DNA of 64,000 bases. Origin: Rhynchonema sp. JSB1_4. Lineage: Eukaryota > Nematoda > Chromadorea > Monhysterida > Xyalidae. This document shows positions 1 to 13,400 of the stretch, in pieces. Position numbers and translations under genes: made by a program. Position 1 is the stretch's first letter, and every line of letters starts with the position of its first letter. The notes beneath the pieces were generated by a model. The model ran no database searches. It saw nothing but the letters and a program-made list of their open reading frames with translations, and was not told the origin of the DNA. Location: contig JASAMV010003531.1 in NCBI GenBank assembly GCA_030248065.1, positions 44,419 through 108,418 on the forward strand, read 5' to 3'.

Positions 1-37
1 ATCGGTGGATGTGTTGAGTTGTTGTGTGTGTGGTCAG

Positions 38-3000
38 ATCTTTGCGTCCACGCCTGCTGCCAAGGAACCCGTCAATCTGGCCTGCGCGCATGTCATGTGC
101 CGACAATGTTTGTTGCAACTGAAACCGCGGTGCGTTATTGTTTCGTGATTCGACCCAACGGCAATTGTTTCGTTTCAACTATTTCAGTCACAATGTGTAT
201 TAAAAACACCCATTGACATCATTGCTAGTGTCTGCTGACATTAATCACGCGTCGAAAGTACCTTATTTGGGGTTCTTTTATCCTTGTACACGCGGTTCTT
301 TATCGGTTTGGTTTTTTCACAAAACTGTTTTTCCGCCAGTTTATGCTTGTCGAATTACGGTGGACTGTTTTGTCAGTTCGCGCGTTTATACGTGTTTGCG
401 GTGTTAGATTCTTTCTTGGAAATTACGTGAAAAGTGCTGGTTGCTTCTTATTGTTTTGGTTGACGGTTGACGTTAATGTTAGCCTGACTTAGGCTTGAGG
501 CTGTGCCCTTCCTCATCGTGATAGCCCATTCGTCATAGTACCCACCACCTGGTATTAATGTGCAGGCAATGTGTGATGTCCGATTGTCAACATCCGATCA
601 CGAGTCTATGTTTGCCCACCAACCAATGTCTGTTGCGAGTGTTGCACGACGATCGTTGTGTCGACAGCACCAACCACGAGTTGGGCGTGCCCATCGATGT
701 CGTGCCCGTATATCGCGAATGCACGCGTACCCTGATCGATCTCGCTTCGTATCTCCATCGTGCACAATCTGACAAAGGTGCGACGAGGAATTTAGCAACA
801 TTTTATTTTGTTGGAAATTTTCATTTTTTTTGTCTGTGTGAAACCTGGGCGTAAACAGGACTCCAAAAGAAGTTTTTTTTAAATTTGCTGAATTTCCTAG
901 TTACACAGCAACCCTTCTTAACCTGCCGATTTATTTGAAAACAAAAAACATCGCAGGCGCCAGCGTGTGGTCAGCCGAAGTGTCGCGTGCGAGCGTTCGC
1001 AAGCTGGTGTCACTGTTGTGTTGTCAACTGGTGGAAAAGGTACTGTGCGTTGCGTGGTATGTGGGGTCTCAGTGATGTTTCTTACAACGATCCTGTGGAA
1101 CATAATTTCACAGGACGGTCGTGCGGCGTGCGTGAGAACGGCGCGTTTGCTCGCCGACCGTTTGCTGAACGAAATGTTGCTGCAGCTGCAACACACCGCT
1201 AATCATTCATCGCAATTATGGACCGCCGTCCGCACACGTGGCTGTCAGTTTTTGGGGCCCGGTTGGTGCACGTTCGCCGTCTTATTTCCCCTTAAATGGT
1301 CGTATCCTTTTGTGCGTGCCATAATTGAAATTTATTATGTTTTTTTTCACACAGCCATGCAAGAGGAAGTGCTGCGACTGACATTGCTGGCATTGTCCGA
1401 CGGCACGCTGATCTCGCGCAAAAACCTGGTGATGTACATTGTGCAGACATTGGAGAAGGACTATCCACATGCCAGCAAGACCTGTGTTGGACATGTCGTA
1501 CAGTTGTTGTATCGAGCATCATGTTTCAATGTGAGTTTTGTTTTTCAGCGTTGCTTTAGCTGAAACGCGATTTCAGGCATGGGCCGTTGATGTAATTTGA
1601 GAATTAACCAAGTGTGCTTTCTTGCTTGATAAGGTTTACAAACGTGACGGTGAATCGTCATTGATGCAGTTGAAGCAAGAATATCGCAGCTATGAGCCGT
1701 TGCGACGCGAACACGACACGCAAATTGTGCAGGTGAATATTGTGGTTGATGGTTGTTATGGTTATTCGAAAAGATGTAAGTGTTTGCATACTGTATTGTG
1801 CGTCAGATTGCAACCGAATCCGGATTACGACTATCGGCCGACCAATGGTCGAGTCTGCTGTACGCTGATCAGACACATCGGGCGCACATGCAGTCAATCA
1901 TTGACAGGGTACGTTTGAACGAAGGTCGTGTTTGTGCTTAGCCGTTCGTGAACCGCCAGATGTGTCATTCAAAACTTAGTGCGTTACAGTTAGATATTCT
2001 TGAACGCTACTTTAACCATCAATCTACGATCATCCTCCTGATGACATGCAGATGGTGAGTCCACAGTCGTTGGCCGAAGGCATCGCCGAGTTGATGCAGC
2101 GATTAGGCAGCGATCCCGATCGATTGTTGGACATCGTGCCCGACCTGCAGTTCTTCGCCTCGTTGGCCGCGCCGGGACTCGCGCCTGAAGGTGGGCTTGT
2201 TGGCGGGTGATTGTTGTGATTGATTGTCTTCTCGAAGTCCATAAACAAATCTAGCAAATGAATTAACACATTAACGTTGCTCGTTCGGACGCAGACGCAA
2301 TGATGCCATCCGATTGGGTCACTACCGAACGCGCCATTGTCGCCTGTCGACGTGTGCTCGACGCTCAAGTGAAGTTGGCCAGGAAAAAGTGCGTTGATCG
2401 ACAATTCGAATTTCCGCTTGAACACTGAACTCGAGCAATTTTTTATCAGTTGAGAAGTTTAGTGAGGAGCGCAGGAGACACTGAAAATGAGGTTTTTATG
2501 AAGTGTCTGGCTGAGTGAAAGTGATGGATATTGTGTGCACTTGTCCTGTCACGGTGGATAATGATTCTCATTCTCACCGATTGTGCCAGACGTTCGTCGC
2601 AGCAGCAGCACAACAGCACCAGTCGTGTGAATGTGTACACGTCAGAGGACTTGCCACACACGGCCGCGGCTGCGTTGGTCTCACCGACCATGCTCTCACC
2701 CGTTCAACATCGCAGCACACATCACAATCTCGTGGGCACACAAAGGTACATCCAAGGGGCATAATGTGCTAATCCTATTTACAGTATGTGAAGCGTATGT
2801 GACGCATGGTGGGGATTGTTGTTTCGACCCGACGTCTGACAGTGCAGCGGCTGTCCGGTCCTCATCGCTGTGTTAGATGTCGGGTCAATACAGTAATCCC
2901 CACCATGTCTTACATGCCCTCAAAGCACCTACGCAAATAGATTGCACACCAAACTTTGTTTGGTCGCCAACTCCTGCAAGCCAACCGATGTTCGCACGGC

Positions 3001-6000
3001 AAAATGTGCGAAATAGGATATGATGCCTGCCATGCCAAACAATCATCAATTATGTGTAGCCAACCGGTCAACAACACCAGCCCGCACAACAACACCAAGT
3101 ACAAGACGATCATGTGTCGTGATCTGTTGACGCGCAGCGTGTGCCCGCGTGGCGATCAATGCACGTTCGCTCACTCGGCCGCGGTTCGTGGCTTTGTGTC
3201 TGTGCTTAAATTCTCCATGCACTCGGCCAACCTCCAATTTTTGACTTGAACAAATATTGCCGTGTTCAAGGCACGTGAATATTCTAACCAGTACTAACTG
3301 TGTGCTTTGTCAGGAACGTCAACGTCATCGTACCATCCGCCCGACCAGCAACAATACAAGTGCCAGTGGCAGTGGTGGTCGAGTGGCGAATGTTGTTGGC
3401 AGCCCGACACCGTCGACGTTGATCGCCGTGCAATGCACTAATGCAGCACCTATCATCGCAAATCTGCGTACGTCACACTTGCAATTGCACTTGCCGTATA
3501 TTTAAGACACATGACCAGGCATTTTCGGCCACTGTAAAGGTTCTTCACCCACATAGAGTGATAAATAGGAGAGTAGCAGAAGATGAAGAATCAATATGAC
3601 GTTCAAAAAAATTCACAGTGTTGGCTTAGAGATCCTCTGTCACAGGATTATTTTCCGGCTGTCAATTTTTTTACTTATCGAAGAAGGGGGTTCAGTGCCC
3701 CTCTCGGCGAACCAACGGAGAGGAGAGCGCGCCCTGTACATCTTCATACGCCACTGAGTTTTACCATGAAGTAAAGGCAAACCACGCCAACACGAGCCCG
3801 ATTTCGCAGCTGGCAGAATAGTGAAACATTCATACGTTGCTGCTGATTTGGGAAATGTTACACGTTGAAGAATAGAAAGTGGAGCATGATGATTTTCTCT
3901 TTCTATTCGTTTTGAATACACACCATCTTCGAAATCGGCTCGTGTTGGTGTAGTTTGCCTTTATGTCTTGTGTCACTACAAAACATTTTAGTCGCTTTCT
4001 CTATTTTGTGCTCACCAATCAATCGGATTGTGACTTGTCAGACAGTGGCACGCCGACACAAGCAGCAGTGTACCGACCGGTGTTGACACCAGCTGGAGTG
4101 TTGGGCACGGCCAACGCGACACCCACACCTGTCATACTGCATCCGACATTGGTGCGACGCACGACGCCCATCTTGTTGACATCGCCGTCGATGACGCTGG
4201 CCCAGCAACAACACAACTATGTGCAACTGGCGACCCAGCAGCAGCCACACGCCGAAACGGCCGCAGCACCACAGTGCGTTTTGTACGGAAATTTTGCGCT
4301 TATAGCTCGCATGATATGATGCAATTTGCACTTGTTCATGATACGAGACGACTCAATTAGGCTGGTGGGAACTTTTGGCCTGCGCGGGCGCTGCATCCAC
4401 GGGTGGGGGGGGGCGTTGTATGGAAACTTTTGATGATGGCGTATTCTGCTTTGTCTGGACTGTGCAACTTTATGCTCGCCAAGACATTAGTCTCACAACT
4501 GTATTGTAACATACGGTCCAAGTACAAATTGGGTTCGAAAAGTTTATATCATCGCTGACGATGGCTAATCGCGTCAATGAAACAACATCAAGCGGCCCGT
4601 TGCTGCAGATTGGTGATGTCGACGGCGATGGTATGCATGCCGACGCCGGAGTCGGTCGTCACCAACGGACGACAACCAAACAGCACGACGCAGCTGAGTA
4701 TGAAACGCGACGAAATTCTAACGAGATTGGCTGAATTGCAGTCAATCCAGTCAATGTCCACCTACGTGCCCACTTCGGTTGGTGCGCTCACGCGCGTCAC
4801 GCACAGTGGTGTTGTTGGAACGTCAATAAATCAGGATACCGGATACCCTGTCCAAAATTTTCGGATACCGGATACCCAAAATGAAAACTCTCGGATACCT
4901 ACCATGGGGTTGCCTACAAAAATAAAAAATGTCGGATGCTCAGCAGGAACGTTGTGCAAATAAAGTTGAATTTTTCAGAAAAAAGTGGAGCAAAATCGCT
5001 GTAGGAAACGTAAAAATGGTCATTTTAGGGGCTTGAGAAAGCGATTTTAAGCATTTGGGGGTAAAAGTGGTCGATTTTGTGGTTTTCGGAAGAATTTTAG
5101 TGCCGGATGCCCCTGCACAAAAAGTCCGGACACCGGATACCCCTGGGTGAAAAATTGAAGATACCGGATGCTTGGGCGGGGTCCCCCTCCCTCAACGACA
5201 CCACTGCTCACATGCATTGCGTTGTTTGATTTGGTTATTTATCCGCTTGCGCTGTTAGGTGCGATATCTTCAATTTGCAGCCTGAGCTGGCTGATTATTC
5301 ACTAGACGCGTCGTTCATCGAGCTGGTCTTTCAGCAGCGGCTTAAGTTTTCATGGACAGTGATAACCATGACCTACCACCGTGGTAAACATCACATCAGA
5401 TCTTGTGACCATTGTTTCAGGACGATGTTGCACACGTGAGCTATGCGGTCGCAATATCGGTACTCAGAGACGAATTCAGAGACAAGTAGGTTGAAGACGT
5501 TTGTGACTTGATTTTAGGTTGTTGGTTCACCGTCTAGCAATAACCAGTGGCCATGTCTTGTTGGTTTCATGAAAAAATCACGAATTCTCTTGCAGACGTC
5601 CGATGTTGGAGCGGGACGAACAGTCCGAGTACTATTCACCGTGGACGTCAAAGGCCCTGGTGCCTGATTGGAAAATGCGTTCGAATGATGCCGAACCGGG
5701 TGTGAAATCTGGCGATTGGAACAGTGTCAACAACGACATTAGCAGTATGCACGACATGACATCCACTCAAACATCGTCGCGCCTCGCACAGTCCATATCG
5801 GCTATCATGGGACAGTACACTAATGTATCGGAGATAGGTAGGTGTGGTGCAAGTGGCATTGTCTTTGTGTCATGCACACTGCTAATACAGCGACGATCAA
5901 CTGTACGCATTTCGGTGGCAGGAGTGTCCAAAATATGTTGTGACGCTATGCCGAATTTGCTATGAATGGAAACCAAATTCATTCCTTCCGCGTGCGCTAG

Positions 6001-8830
6001 AGCACAATCTCCAAGAGGGATATTTTCCGATTGATGCTTGAAAGAAAAAGTGTTGCTTTCGTCAATTACTTATTCTCATTAGCCAGCCTTTCGGAGACTG
6101 AACTGTTGTGAATATGAATGACTAATTGGTGCTCAGTTTACTGGACGTGTTGATATCATTCCTTGGGATCCACTTTGCATGACCTGATAGATGGACACTT
6201 TCTGCTGCTCAGTCAGTTCTTCATTTGCCACATAATCAATGACGAGAAGACTGGTATTATTGATGACAGCATGGCTTCATGTATGAGCTGCAGGTGCGCG
6301 CCCGACGCCTCCAATGAACATGTCTAAACTGGCCGGTGTGGCCGGCTCAATCCCGCCGGCACAATTGGACCGAGCATCGGTGGCGCAATCAGTATACCAC
6401 ACGGTGGCACATGTGTCACGTATGGGCGTGGATGGGGGCGACTTCAACGACTTTCCGGCTCTATTGTCCACCGTGAGTCAGTCGTTTCAACTGTTGCTTG
6501 ACTTGTATTTCATCAGGTACTTGTCGACGTCGGGCCTGGGGGTTAGAGGCATGTCGGCTGTTAGTTTGGTTTATTGTGTCGGCACCAACTCAATAATACA
6601 TAGATAAGAGCGTTAAGTGGAAGAAGAAGAAGTGGAAGAAACGTTGGGGATGTCGGCTGTCGGGTGCCATAAAAGTGTAGGTGTAGGGTGCCTCCATATG
6701 ATGGATGTCGGGTTTTTTGGTACCCGACACTTACTGTTCCAAGCATTAGTTTTCTTGAGAGAAGGATTTTGTTTCGAACGCGCAGGACGTGACATTTTGG
6801 TTTTTATTTCGTTTGGAAAACTTGAATTCAGTGCCTTGAGCTGAAAAATTGTATTAATGATGCAAATGAACAAAATTTTGTCTGCTTTTGGTTCAAAAAC
6901 TAGATGTCGGGTGTCGGGTACCCTCTTCCCCGACCTCTAACGCTAGTCGGGCCCAGCTTTTTCGCTGTGCTTGATCTGAGGCTTACATCGAGTGGTTGTG
7001 TTAGGCCTCAGGCTTGTGCCAGTCAAACCTTCGCAGTGCCAACAACAACCCTAGGCCGTAGTTCGAGCGTAAGCCGAAGCATCAGCCGCTTGATTCGTTG
7101 AAGCACACGATGACAGCGGCGATGCACCAGGCAACCAGCAACACCAGTGTTTTCACATGTCAGTTTTAGAATTTTTAAAAATTGGGTTGTCAGGTGCACA
7201 AACGCGCAGAAAACTTTGTTTTTCGCTAAAGTCTAAGGCCGCACTCAGACAAACGCGAAATGCGAAAAGCTTAAAGTTCAGCACAACAGCAACTCCTAAA
7301 CCACGGGCCTAAACCACAGTGATGCTCAAACAAAATGTTTCAGAGGCTGTTTGGCGTGCGCTGTGGATGATGACTACGCTGAAAAACTTTTCGCTTTTCG
7401 CGTTTGTCTGAGTGCGGCCTAAAATTGCCATCTTTTGTCGGTGTTTACGTGGGTATAATTCTAATACCTTTGTGCGAACGACACCGTCTAGATTAGCAGC
7501 AACTTTGTGCAGGTGCGCACAGCGCGAGCGCCGCCAGTTCGTGTGCGATCGAGTCAACCGACGAATGTGACGGCCAAATCGACGCATACGAGCGTGTCCG
7601 TCAAGGACATGATCACACAACCGATCGCCACGCCGTCCGTCGTCGCGCACAAACGTTCGCTGCCTTCTTATTATCTTTTTCTCTGTGCGCATACCACGGT
7701 GAATTTCAGCAGATAAGTGTTTTTCATGTAAATTACAAAGATGTGGTATGAAGAGGACCAAATTCGCATGCAAGCCAGGGCTTTAGACAGCAAATGAACA
7801 GTCCGAGGCTAAGGCTACAACATATCATCCAATATAGAAATATACTTTTCTAAATGATATGTGGTACAAAAACGTACAAAACACTATTCCGGGTTGTTCT
7901 TGTGAGCAGCGAACGACATTTTGTTGCAGCTGGTCCGCTGGCATCGATAGAGGCCGTCATTCCGTCAGTGCTTGAATTGCCGAAAGTAATGCGTGGTGAT
8001 GCGGGTATGGTGTTCAGACCGGTGGCCGAGGATATACCTATGCAGCTCGACAAGATCGTTCAGTGCAAGGTCGGTCACCTACAAACAAACTTCGTGTACA
8101 GTTACACAACGCCAACACGACGTTTTGGGGGTAAGACCAATAGAAAGCGAAAATCACTTTATACAATTTTGTGCTGTGTGTGGAACGTGTTTTACAAAAT
8201 CTGCGTGCAGTATTTCTGATGTTTCACCAAATGTACACAGGAAGGCATCAACGCGGGTAATGCGACGCGAGCGCCACCGTGCGCCGTTGAGAAGCAGCAG
8301 CTGCGGTACGAACTCAGCATCATCAATAAACAGCTGGAGGTAGGACTGTTTTTGTTGCCGCACCATGATCGTCTCTAGTGGTATATCACCACACCAATCA
8401 GAGCAGGAGAATTCGGTCCAACGCCCTTCCCACATCAAATTTTGAAGCTGCGGTATTATTTTCCCCAGGCTACAAATTATTTTCTTGTTCAAAGCATCAC
8501 GTCACAGGTCACACCTTGTCGAAAATATCCTAATTCAAGTCGTGATTTTCGGCTTTCCACGATAGCTCGTTCCCTGACGTCCCAGTGCACCGCAATACCA
8601 TTTCGAGGTCCACAGCCACAAGGGCTACTTTTTGAAACGAGCTTGTGTCTGAGTGAGACCACCCATTCGATGAATTTCAAGTTGCAAGTTGGACCAGCGT
8701 GTTCGTTTTGCAGACACTCGATCGTCACACCGAAGTTGAATGTTTGCTGCAAGAGTTGGACAGCGTCAATCAGAATCTGGATCGTCTTAGTGTGCAAGAC
8801 GCTGCCAAGCAACAGCCGACGTACGATTGA
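38..8830 (+). CDS. RC3H: Roquin-family RNA-binding RING protein, 5' end cut by window edge
   Basis: Roquin proteins bind stem-loops in mRNA 3'UTRs through the ROQ domain and trigger mRNA decay. About 20 exons are visible. Exons 38-129 and 566-777 encode the RING (CAHVMCRQC, then CVMSDCQHP). Exons 957-1039, 1114-1261, 1355-1530, 1634-1732 and 1807-1908 encode the ROQ region, with family signatures [29 protein letters not shown] and [11 protein letters not shown]. Exons 2052-2190 and 2295-2388 follow. Exon 3060-3183 encodes a CCCH finger (C-x8-C-x5-C-x3-[11 protein letters not shown]...CTFAH). The Pro/Ser/Gln-rich tail continues in exons near 3314-3467, 4041-4274, 4608-4810 ([12 protein letters not shown]), 5597-5837 ([12 protein letters not shown], like the vertebrate YSPW segment), 6294-6470, 7513-7660, 7928-8070, 8242-8340 (coiled coil [17 protein letters not shown]) and 8713-8830, ending in TGA. 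First-to-middle exon phases are consistent; some tail boundaries are approximate. The start codon lies outside the window. The nematode member is RLE-1. Confidence 0.95.
2805..2907. mobile_element. Small palindromic MITE-like element in a Roquin intron
   Basis: CATGGTGGGGATTGTTG at the left end is mirrored by CAGTAATCCCCACCATG at the right, and the complementarity continues inwards (GACCCGACGTCTGAC against TAGATGTCGGGTC). The unit is about 103 bp, has no coding capacity and lies wholly between two Roquin coding exons. It is read as a non-autonomous inverted-repeat element; the transposon family is not identifiable. Confidence 0.7.
3772..3963. mobile_element. TA-ended MITE in a Roquin intron
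   Basis: A long terminal inverted repeat begins TAAAGGCAAAC at 3772 and ends GTTTGCCTTTA at 3963. About 33 bp match, through CCAACACGAGCC and the GAAATCGGCTCGTGTTGG complement. The unit is 192 bp with TA at both outer ends, as expected for Tc1/mariner-type TA target sites. No ORF belongs to it. Confidence 0.78.
4830..5200. repeat. GGATACC-rich dispersed repeat in a Roquin intron
   Basis: The stretch repeats the word CGGATACC many times (for example GGATACCGGATACCC near 4840 and 4870, and CACCGGATACCCCTGG near 5130). It sits between the exon near 4608-4810 and the exon starting at 5597. It has the look of a degenerate insertion or minisatellite. No coding signal is seen. Confidence 0.55.
6536..6947. 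repeat. Imperfect inverted-repeat element rich in GTCGGGT
   Basis: The left edge reads GGGGGTTAGAGGCATGTCGG and the right edge carries the rough complement (TTCCCCGACCTCTAACGCT). Internally the word ATGTCGGGT and its complement TACCCGACA recur. A GAAGAAGAAG run lies near 6622. It lies in the Roquin intron between 6470 and 7513. A related CCCCGACCT word occurs near 15350, so this is probably a dispersed family. Confidence 0.45.
7234..7421. mobile_element. TA-flanked palindromic MITE in a Roquin intron
   Basis: AGGCCGCACTCAGACAAACG at 7236 is matched by the complement CGTTTGTCTGAGTGCGGCCT ending at 7420, and the pairing runs on through GCGAAA...GCGAAAAG. TA dinucleotides lie just outside both ends (7234-7235 and 7420-7421). 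About 188 bp, non-coding. Confidence 0.75.
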
Positions 8831-10487
8831 CTCGCTGATTGTGTCCAACTTTATCAGGCGCGCTTGCGCTATAGATTTTCTTTGACTTTATGGGTTTTAG
8901 AAACCTTTTTTGCGTGGTACCCAAGGTTTTTTTGCCTGAGCCAGCATGAAGAAAAGTGCCAGTAGATTTCGGCAAATAAGCCGGTTATGAGCCAGCAGAA
9001 TTTCATGGAGCCAGTACTAAAATAAGAATGATCTTTTACAGTGAGCCATTTTATTTGGGCAAATGAGCCAGTGGGTCATTTTGGAAAGAAACCCTGATGG
9101 TACTTACCTATTATATTTGTGTGCACAATAAGTAGCCGCATCGGTGGTCTGAAAGCGTGTATTAAAAGTTTGGCTTTGTAGCCGCCTATTGCACTGTTGT
9201 TATTTCGTGTAACATTTTCTGTGAAACGAGCTCGATTGTTCCGAGTAATGAGTGTACTGTCTGCTCTCTTTATAGTGATATGATTGGGACCCAAATTGGG
9301 GACCAATCTGCAATATAGTTGGAGAGTGACTATAAGGAGAAACGACTGTTAACTGTTATATGTAATAGTTTAATGTTTTCAGATATATTCAAGAAGTTGA
9401 TTGTTTCAAATTATTCCCAGTCCATTCTGTTAGTTCCCAAGCTGCTTGCGGCAGAAATCAGTTACGTCCAAAAAGTAACTGCTAAGCTAGATACCAGGTA
9501 TCACTGCAAAACAAATACTGCAGTCTCAATCCCGAACACCCAGCAACTCCCAAAATAATTAGAAACCCCAAACTTGGTGTTGCAAAATTTCAAATTATTT
9601 GATTTTTTACATTCGCACACTTTTCCTATTGTGGCTTTGATTTCTGTGAACAATCAGCACTAATGTTGTACTTCAAGTTGTGTTCATTATTCGTACTCGA
9701 ATGAGATGTATTTAGAAGTTGCAGTGAATGAGATTCATTCAACTAAGATTATTTATTTCCTACTTTGTTTATCGTTGAAGTCTAGTGACCTGAAATGATT
9801 AGTCAATGAATATTGACCAGTTTGCGGTCGTTTTGCGCGTTATCGTGTTCGCTTGCTAGCAGCTTGCATTTGATCGTGTATATTGTATCGATGGTGTTGG
9901 TTGATGAATGTCAGAACGATAGCGGCATCTATATACTGTTTATGCGTAAAATTTTATCTGACTTTGCTTTGTAGCATATTGTGCCATTTTGCCCACTCAG
10001 CTCCCGTATTTCCTCTCAAGTCCGCACGCTCTGCACTTGTTTTCTGATAAAATCTGTCGTCCAGACGTGAGAAGATTTGTTGATGGTGTTTGATTGGCTT
10101 AGCCGACGCCTGACCTGCTGATGCGGCGTTTTCACTGTTGCTTTTAGTGTGACCTTTATTTCACGTCTGTGACTTTAATTGCATTCCGTCATCGAGCTGA
10201 CGAGCCATATTTTAACAGGTGCTCCGAGAAGCTGGCTGATTATCAACAGTGTTCGGACCGTCGTCATCATCAGCCGTGTCCACCGTGCCCTTTGCAATGG
10301 GAACAAGAAACATCCTTGAACCTGCACGTACCGAAAGTGCTGGTTTGTCACTCAGTTGATTTATCATGTATTTGTTGAGCTTGGCTTTCTCAAATCATTA
10401 CCATTCAAGTAAAAAATTGACCATCATTGGCCTGTCGATAAAGGTGAGGAGGGCTGTTTTAGTAAAATTTAGAACAGTTGAGTTTCA
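8831..10487. other. Intergenic, no gene recognised
   Basis: AT-rich stretch between the Roquin stop and the next start. A degenerate GAGCCAG word recurs between 8935 and 9080. A short open stretch at 10218-10340 is bounded by AG and GT and could be a 5' exon of the next gene, but no family match supports it. Confidence 0.5.
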
Positions 10488-13400
10488 ATGACAACAGTGC
10501 CATCTACGTCAACGATCTTCGCTGACAAGCCACGACGCCCAAAACCGTCTCTGTTTAACAATTGCGAGTGGGGCGCTGGTAAGTCATCATAATGATTGTC
10601 CAACGTGCCAGTGCACTCCAGCTGGATAAAAACAAACAAATTGAATTGAACTGTTCTAAATGTTCCAATTTTTGCACAAGCCACACTGAAACAAAGCAAA
10701 GTATTTCTCGGTTCAGGCAACAGCATTATCGCGCAACCGATATTGGCGTCAAATACAACAACCAGTTCGTTCGACCAAGCCAATGGCGCGACATTGAATC
10801 CGGTTGTCGAGGTGACAATTAGCCAGGGCACACTTCACATTTGATTCTGTTTTGTCCAATCGCGTTTCGCGTGTTTCAGCCGACACCGCCTTTCACGTTC
10901 AGTCAGCCTGGCAGCTGCGGCATGAATCAGTCGGTATGACATTAACATTAACTTTGTAATGTTTCAACAACTACGTATCATCATGATAGTCGACCATTTC
11001 AGCAGCCGCAAGTGGTCAATCAAGCAGCACATTCAGGCTTGTCGTCGGTGCCTGGTGATCGAATGGCCACCCCGATCTCTACTTGGTCGTTCTGGCAGAA
11101 TCACACGCGATTCGGCACCTTCTCGCAGCAACCGGCACTCAGACGTTGGTGCATTGGTTGATGTTTCATCCTGCAGTCAATCTCTGTATATTGACATGTC
11201 ACGGCCCGGCCCGACACTTTCAGTCACAATGAAGAGAAGATTGGGATAGACTTGTAGATTGAGGAAGACCGCGACAGGATGGAGTTTTTCACCCTAATGA
11301 ATGTCTCTCAAGGCTGAACTGCATCATCATCATAATTGCTGTGGGACGTGTTTGTGAGCCAATGTGTTTGCAGCAACGACAGCCACAAACGACAGTTTCG
11401 GTCAACGAGCGTCCTGGGTGTCCGAAGGTCAACAGCACGCCATCTCCACATCCGCTTGTTCGTCGAAGCGACCACCTCGATCGACATCCACGCTGCTCGG
11501 TGCACTGGATGTCAATGATGGTAGTCACCAGAGTTGTTTAGTTGGTATTAGGTCGTGTTCCATTCGCACTGACGATCACCTGCTGCACTGCCCCGCCTGT
11601 ATGTGTGATAAGAGAACGAAACAGACAAAATTCACCACGGTTGTATTATCGAGCAAGCGAAACGAGGTGTGTGATTGCAGTGGCTGTGAGCACAAACGCA
11701 GCCTCAACGACAACCAACATTCCGTTCACATTCTCTGCCGCTCTACGTCCGTCAACCACAACGGTTGCAGCACAACCGAAATCTGATTTGAGGTAAAAAC
11801 TGTTGTCTGCTGGGTGCTGATGCAGAGCCGACTATTTGAAAAAACTTCCACGTTCAATACTTGCGTTTGTGTAAGGGACCGTGTGCTCAGGCTCCGCACT
11901 TGTCCGTACCACATTTTTATTCTGCATTGCTCAATAAACTTTCCAGCGTCTCCACATCAGTGCAAGCACCACCATCGTGTCGCATCGTTGGTACTGCACG
12001 TCTGTCGCCATCAGCACAAATTGGATCTGTGTCGATCGATTCTGGTGTGATCAGCCACAACAAGCCAACATCGTCGGATGATCACCGATTGCAGTTGACA
12101 TTGTTGATGTACAACAAATTGGCCGAGCTGCACTGCCGAGGCGAATCGGCCAAAGCGCATGCGTTGTTGTTGATACGTGATGACGTCATCGAGCTCATGT
12201 CAACTGCTGCTGCTGTGAGTGGGCCGGACATCGGGAGTCGACCGACGGCGACAACAACCGCGACAACCAAACAGCCAGCGCCCGACGATGACCATCCGAC
12301 CGACGAAATCGGGCACGACCACAATCTGACGCGTCTGCGCGACGTTATGAGTCTGACCGACGAGCTCGTTGGCAACAAACTTGAGGTGGACAACAATATG
12401 GTTTTTACCATCATTCTTTCATTGCCATGGCTTTGCCGTCTTTGGTGCAAAGTGCGCACTTCAGCCGATTGCCACCGACCCTGCTCCGCCCACGGCTGAG
12501 TCCGGTGGCAGTGCCGTTTGCATCCAGCTGCGACCCGAATCGTGCCTGGGTGCCCCAATTCAAACGTCGCCAACGCCCTCTCCAAGTGAACACCTCAATC
12601 ATGGCACTCATTCTGTTGGTTTTGTTTACCTTTTTTTCATCGAGGATGATTGATCATACATTGTTTATGTTTATGGTGATCATTCGCACAGTTTAGGCAA
12701 GTCCCGCTGATGTTTCGCCAGTTGAACGGCATTCAGTCTGCACGCCTGCTAACTTTGCTGCTGATACGACTGTTGGTCATCCCGTTCAAGTGAGTGTTTG
12801 CTGATTTTTTCAATTATAATGCCCAGTCCGTAATTATCCTTAACGAGCGAAAATCCTGTTGATGTTTCAATAGGCTATTGCACCCAACATTGCATCGAGC
12901 AACATTCCGCATGAAATTGAGAATCCGAGTAGCTCAATCGACCGATTTCACGACACGGCATCACCTGAAGGCGATGCAAGTGCTGGTGTGGGACAGGTCC
13001 TGTTCAGATTTATGAGGTTTATCACATTCCAAAATCTGTTGATGGTCGCGGCCAGGCAGACGCGGTTGCGGTATAGAAAAAGAAATGTCCGAGAACGCAT
13101 CGCGTCAGCCTGGCCTGACTTGCGGTTCACTGTTGTGAAGCATTTTCGTTGACTGTAGCACATAGAATGAACCAATCAGCGTCGAGCCCAGCCCTGATTG
13201 GTCCATTTTTACGCGAAACAACCCAAGAAATGTTTGACAGTGAACCGCAACCGCAAGTGCGGCCAGGCAGACGCGTTGCGGTCCTTGGACCGTGCTTAGT
13301 TTCAATCTTACGTCGAACATTCTTGCTTTAGCCCAATGGTCCTTCTAACAACGCACCGATAAACGATTCAGTTGAGGTCGATCAAAATGCTGACGCAGCG